A stretch of 7,577 nt of DNA from DATIRA01 sp964553405 (GTDB lineage Bacteria > Pseudomonadota > Gammaproteobacteria > Steroidobacterales > Steroidobacteraceae): NCBI GenBank assembly GCA_964553405.1, contig CAZKLS010000120.1, forward strand, positions 1-7,577, in the 5' to 3' direction. Each line of letters opens with the position of its first letter. Position 1 is the first letter of the stretch. The position numbers and the translations under genes are program-made. Positions 6,733 through 7,577 of the stretch are shown here, piece by piece. Below the pieces are notes generated by a model, which had not been told where the DNA came from, searched no databases, and worked only from the letters and a program-made list of their open reading frames with translations.

Positions 6733-7577
6733 GTGAACCTCTCGGTCTCGCCACCGCAGAGCCGCGACGCGCTGATCGAGGACTGCGCGCAGACCCTCGT
6801 CGACGCGTTCGCGGACTACAACGCCGACTTCCGCGCGATCACCCAGCGCGCCCCGCGGCGGTTCGAGAACCGGGACTGGCGCGGCAGCCAGCGGGACGCC
6901 GTCGAGCGGATCGAGCTCTACACCAAGTACGTGGACGGCACCGTCGAGCTGATGCTGCGCAAGCTCGGCGAGGACGTGCACGAGCGCGCGATCTGGGCCG
7001 CGGTCAAGCGGCGCTTCGCCGAAATCATCGATCCGCTGCCGGACAACGAGTTCCCGAAGACGTTCTTCAGCTCCGTCACGCGCAAGACGTTCGGCACCGT
7101 CGGCGTCGACGCGGCGGTCGAGTTCATCGCGCTGGACATGAACCCGCTGGCCAGCGTCGAGACGCACGTCGAGACGAAGGTGTACGTCAACCGCGGCTCG
7201 CTCGAGCTGCTGGTCGAGGAACTGCTCGCGGACTTCCGCTTCCGCACGCCCTACCGGGACTTCGATCGCAGCGTGCGCACCGTCAGCGAGGAACTGAAGG
7301 CCTCGCTGGGTTCGGGCGGCGAGCGGCGCAGCGTGGAGCAGATCGAGGTGATCAAGGAGGTTTTCTACCAGCTCACCCGCGCCTACCTGGTGGGCCGCAT
7401 CAGTGGTCGCGGCTGGACGCTGCCGTTCGTCGTCGCGCTGCGCAACCAGGACAGCGGCGTCGTGGTGGACGCGATCATGCTGGAGGAAGGCACGGTCAGC
7501 GTGCTGTTCAGCTTCACGCGATCGTACTATCACGTCGACCTCGCGCACGTCGGCGAGGTGGTGAAGTTCCTGAAGGA
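6733..7577 (+). CDS. aceK: Isocitrate dehydrogenase kinase/phosphatase AceK, N-terminal half (partial)
   Basis: Bifunctional enzyme that phosphorylates and dephosphorylates the active-site serine of isocitrate dehydrogenase, switching carbon flow between the TCA cycle and the glyoxylate shunt. The frame stays open from GTG 6733 to the window edge (281 codons plus 2 nt; E. coli AceK is about 578 aa), which covers the N-terminal regulatory domain only; the kinase domain with the ATP site is outside. Identification rests on alignment in memory to E. coli AceK: residues 40-70 (RAPRRFENRDW ... RIELYTKYVDG) against its RFEQADW ... RIHLYDHHVG, FPKTFFSSV (107-115) against FEIAESFFNSV, and 206-264 (EVFYQLTRAYLVGRI ... 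LPFVVAL ... VLFSFTRSYY) against ELFYRNKAAWLVGKL ... LPFLLPI ... IVFGFARSYF. I see no plausible earlier start near the icd stop, so GTG is chosen; its Shine-Dalgarno is poor (GGCGGG at best). It follows icd by 43 nt, so co-transcription is likely. Confidence 0.92.
   Translation, partial: MNLSVSPPQSRDALIEDCAQTLVDAFADYNADFRAITQRAPRRFENRDWRGSQRDAVERIELYTKYVDGTVELMLRKLGEDVHERAIWAAVKRRFAEIIDPLPDNEFPKTFFSSVTRKTFGTVGVDAAVEFIALDMNPLASVETHVETKVYVNRGSLELLVEELLADFRFRTPYRDFDRSVRTVSEELKASLGSGGERRSVEQIEVIKEVFYQLTRAYLVGRISGRGWTLPFVVALRNQDSGVVVDAIMLEEGTVSVLFSFTRSYYHVDLAHVGEVVKFLK

Overview
The window is about two thirds G+C or more, has dense coding on both strands, and looks like a chromosomal segment from a high-GC proteobacterium, most likely a gammaproteobacterium. 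This rests on a Cus-type copper/silver efflux operon and on an isocitrate dehydrogenase followed by AceK, a regulator known mainly from Proteobacteria. I see no tRNA, rRNA, insertion sequence, integrase, phage gene or CRISPR array. Both window ends cut through genes (cusA on the left, aceK on the right).

Left half, minus strand, read right to left: a small exported His/Met/Cys-rich protein (3988 to 3488), a TolC-family outer-membrane factor (cusC-like, 3427 to 2120), a lipidated periplasmic adaptor with an N-terminal heavy-metal-binding domain (cusB-like, 2123 to 771), and the first quarter of a CusA-type RND pump (761 to beyond the left edge). Gaps are 60 nt, a 4-nt overlap and 9 nt, so this reads as one operon. 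Together the products would form a tripartite pump moving Cu(I)/Ag(I) from periplasm and membrane to the outside. The small protein and the metal-binding domain on the adaptor are the likely periplasmic metal-handling parts; no CusF-like gene lies between cusC and cusB.

Middle: an 87-nt divergent region (3989-4075) separates the metal operon from a plus-strand lipoprotein gene (4076-5308). That lipoprotein has Asp-box (BNR/sialidase-type propeller) repeats and an unusual C-x-C-C motif. Its function is unknown and its position suggests, without proving, a link to metal stress. The divergent region holds a candidate promoter for the metal operon with a perfect 6-bp dyad in the -35/-10 spacer.

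Right half, plus strand: a complete NADP-type isocitrate dehydrogenase (icd, 5388-6689) with the regulatory serine at residue 113, and 43 nt later the N-terminal half of aceK, the bifunctional kinase/phosphatase that acts on that serine. The pair would control carbon flow between the TCA cycle and the glyoxylate shunt. In enterics aceK sits with the glyoxylate genes aceBA, so direct icd-aceK linkage is notable. The short gap carries an imperfect inverted repeat, and aceK appears to start at GTG with a poor ribosome binding site, which would fit weak aceK expression.

The best leads for something undescribed are the CxCC Asp-box lipoprotein divergent from the metal operon, the small His/Cys protein heading that operon, and the icd-aceK arrangement with its intergenic structure.
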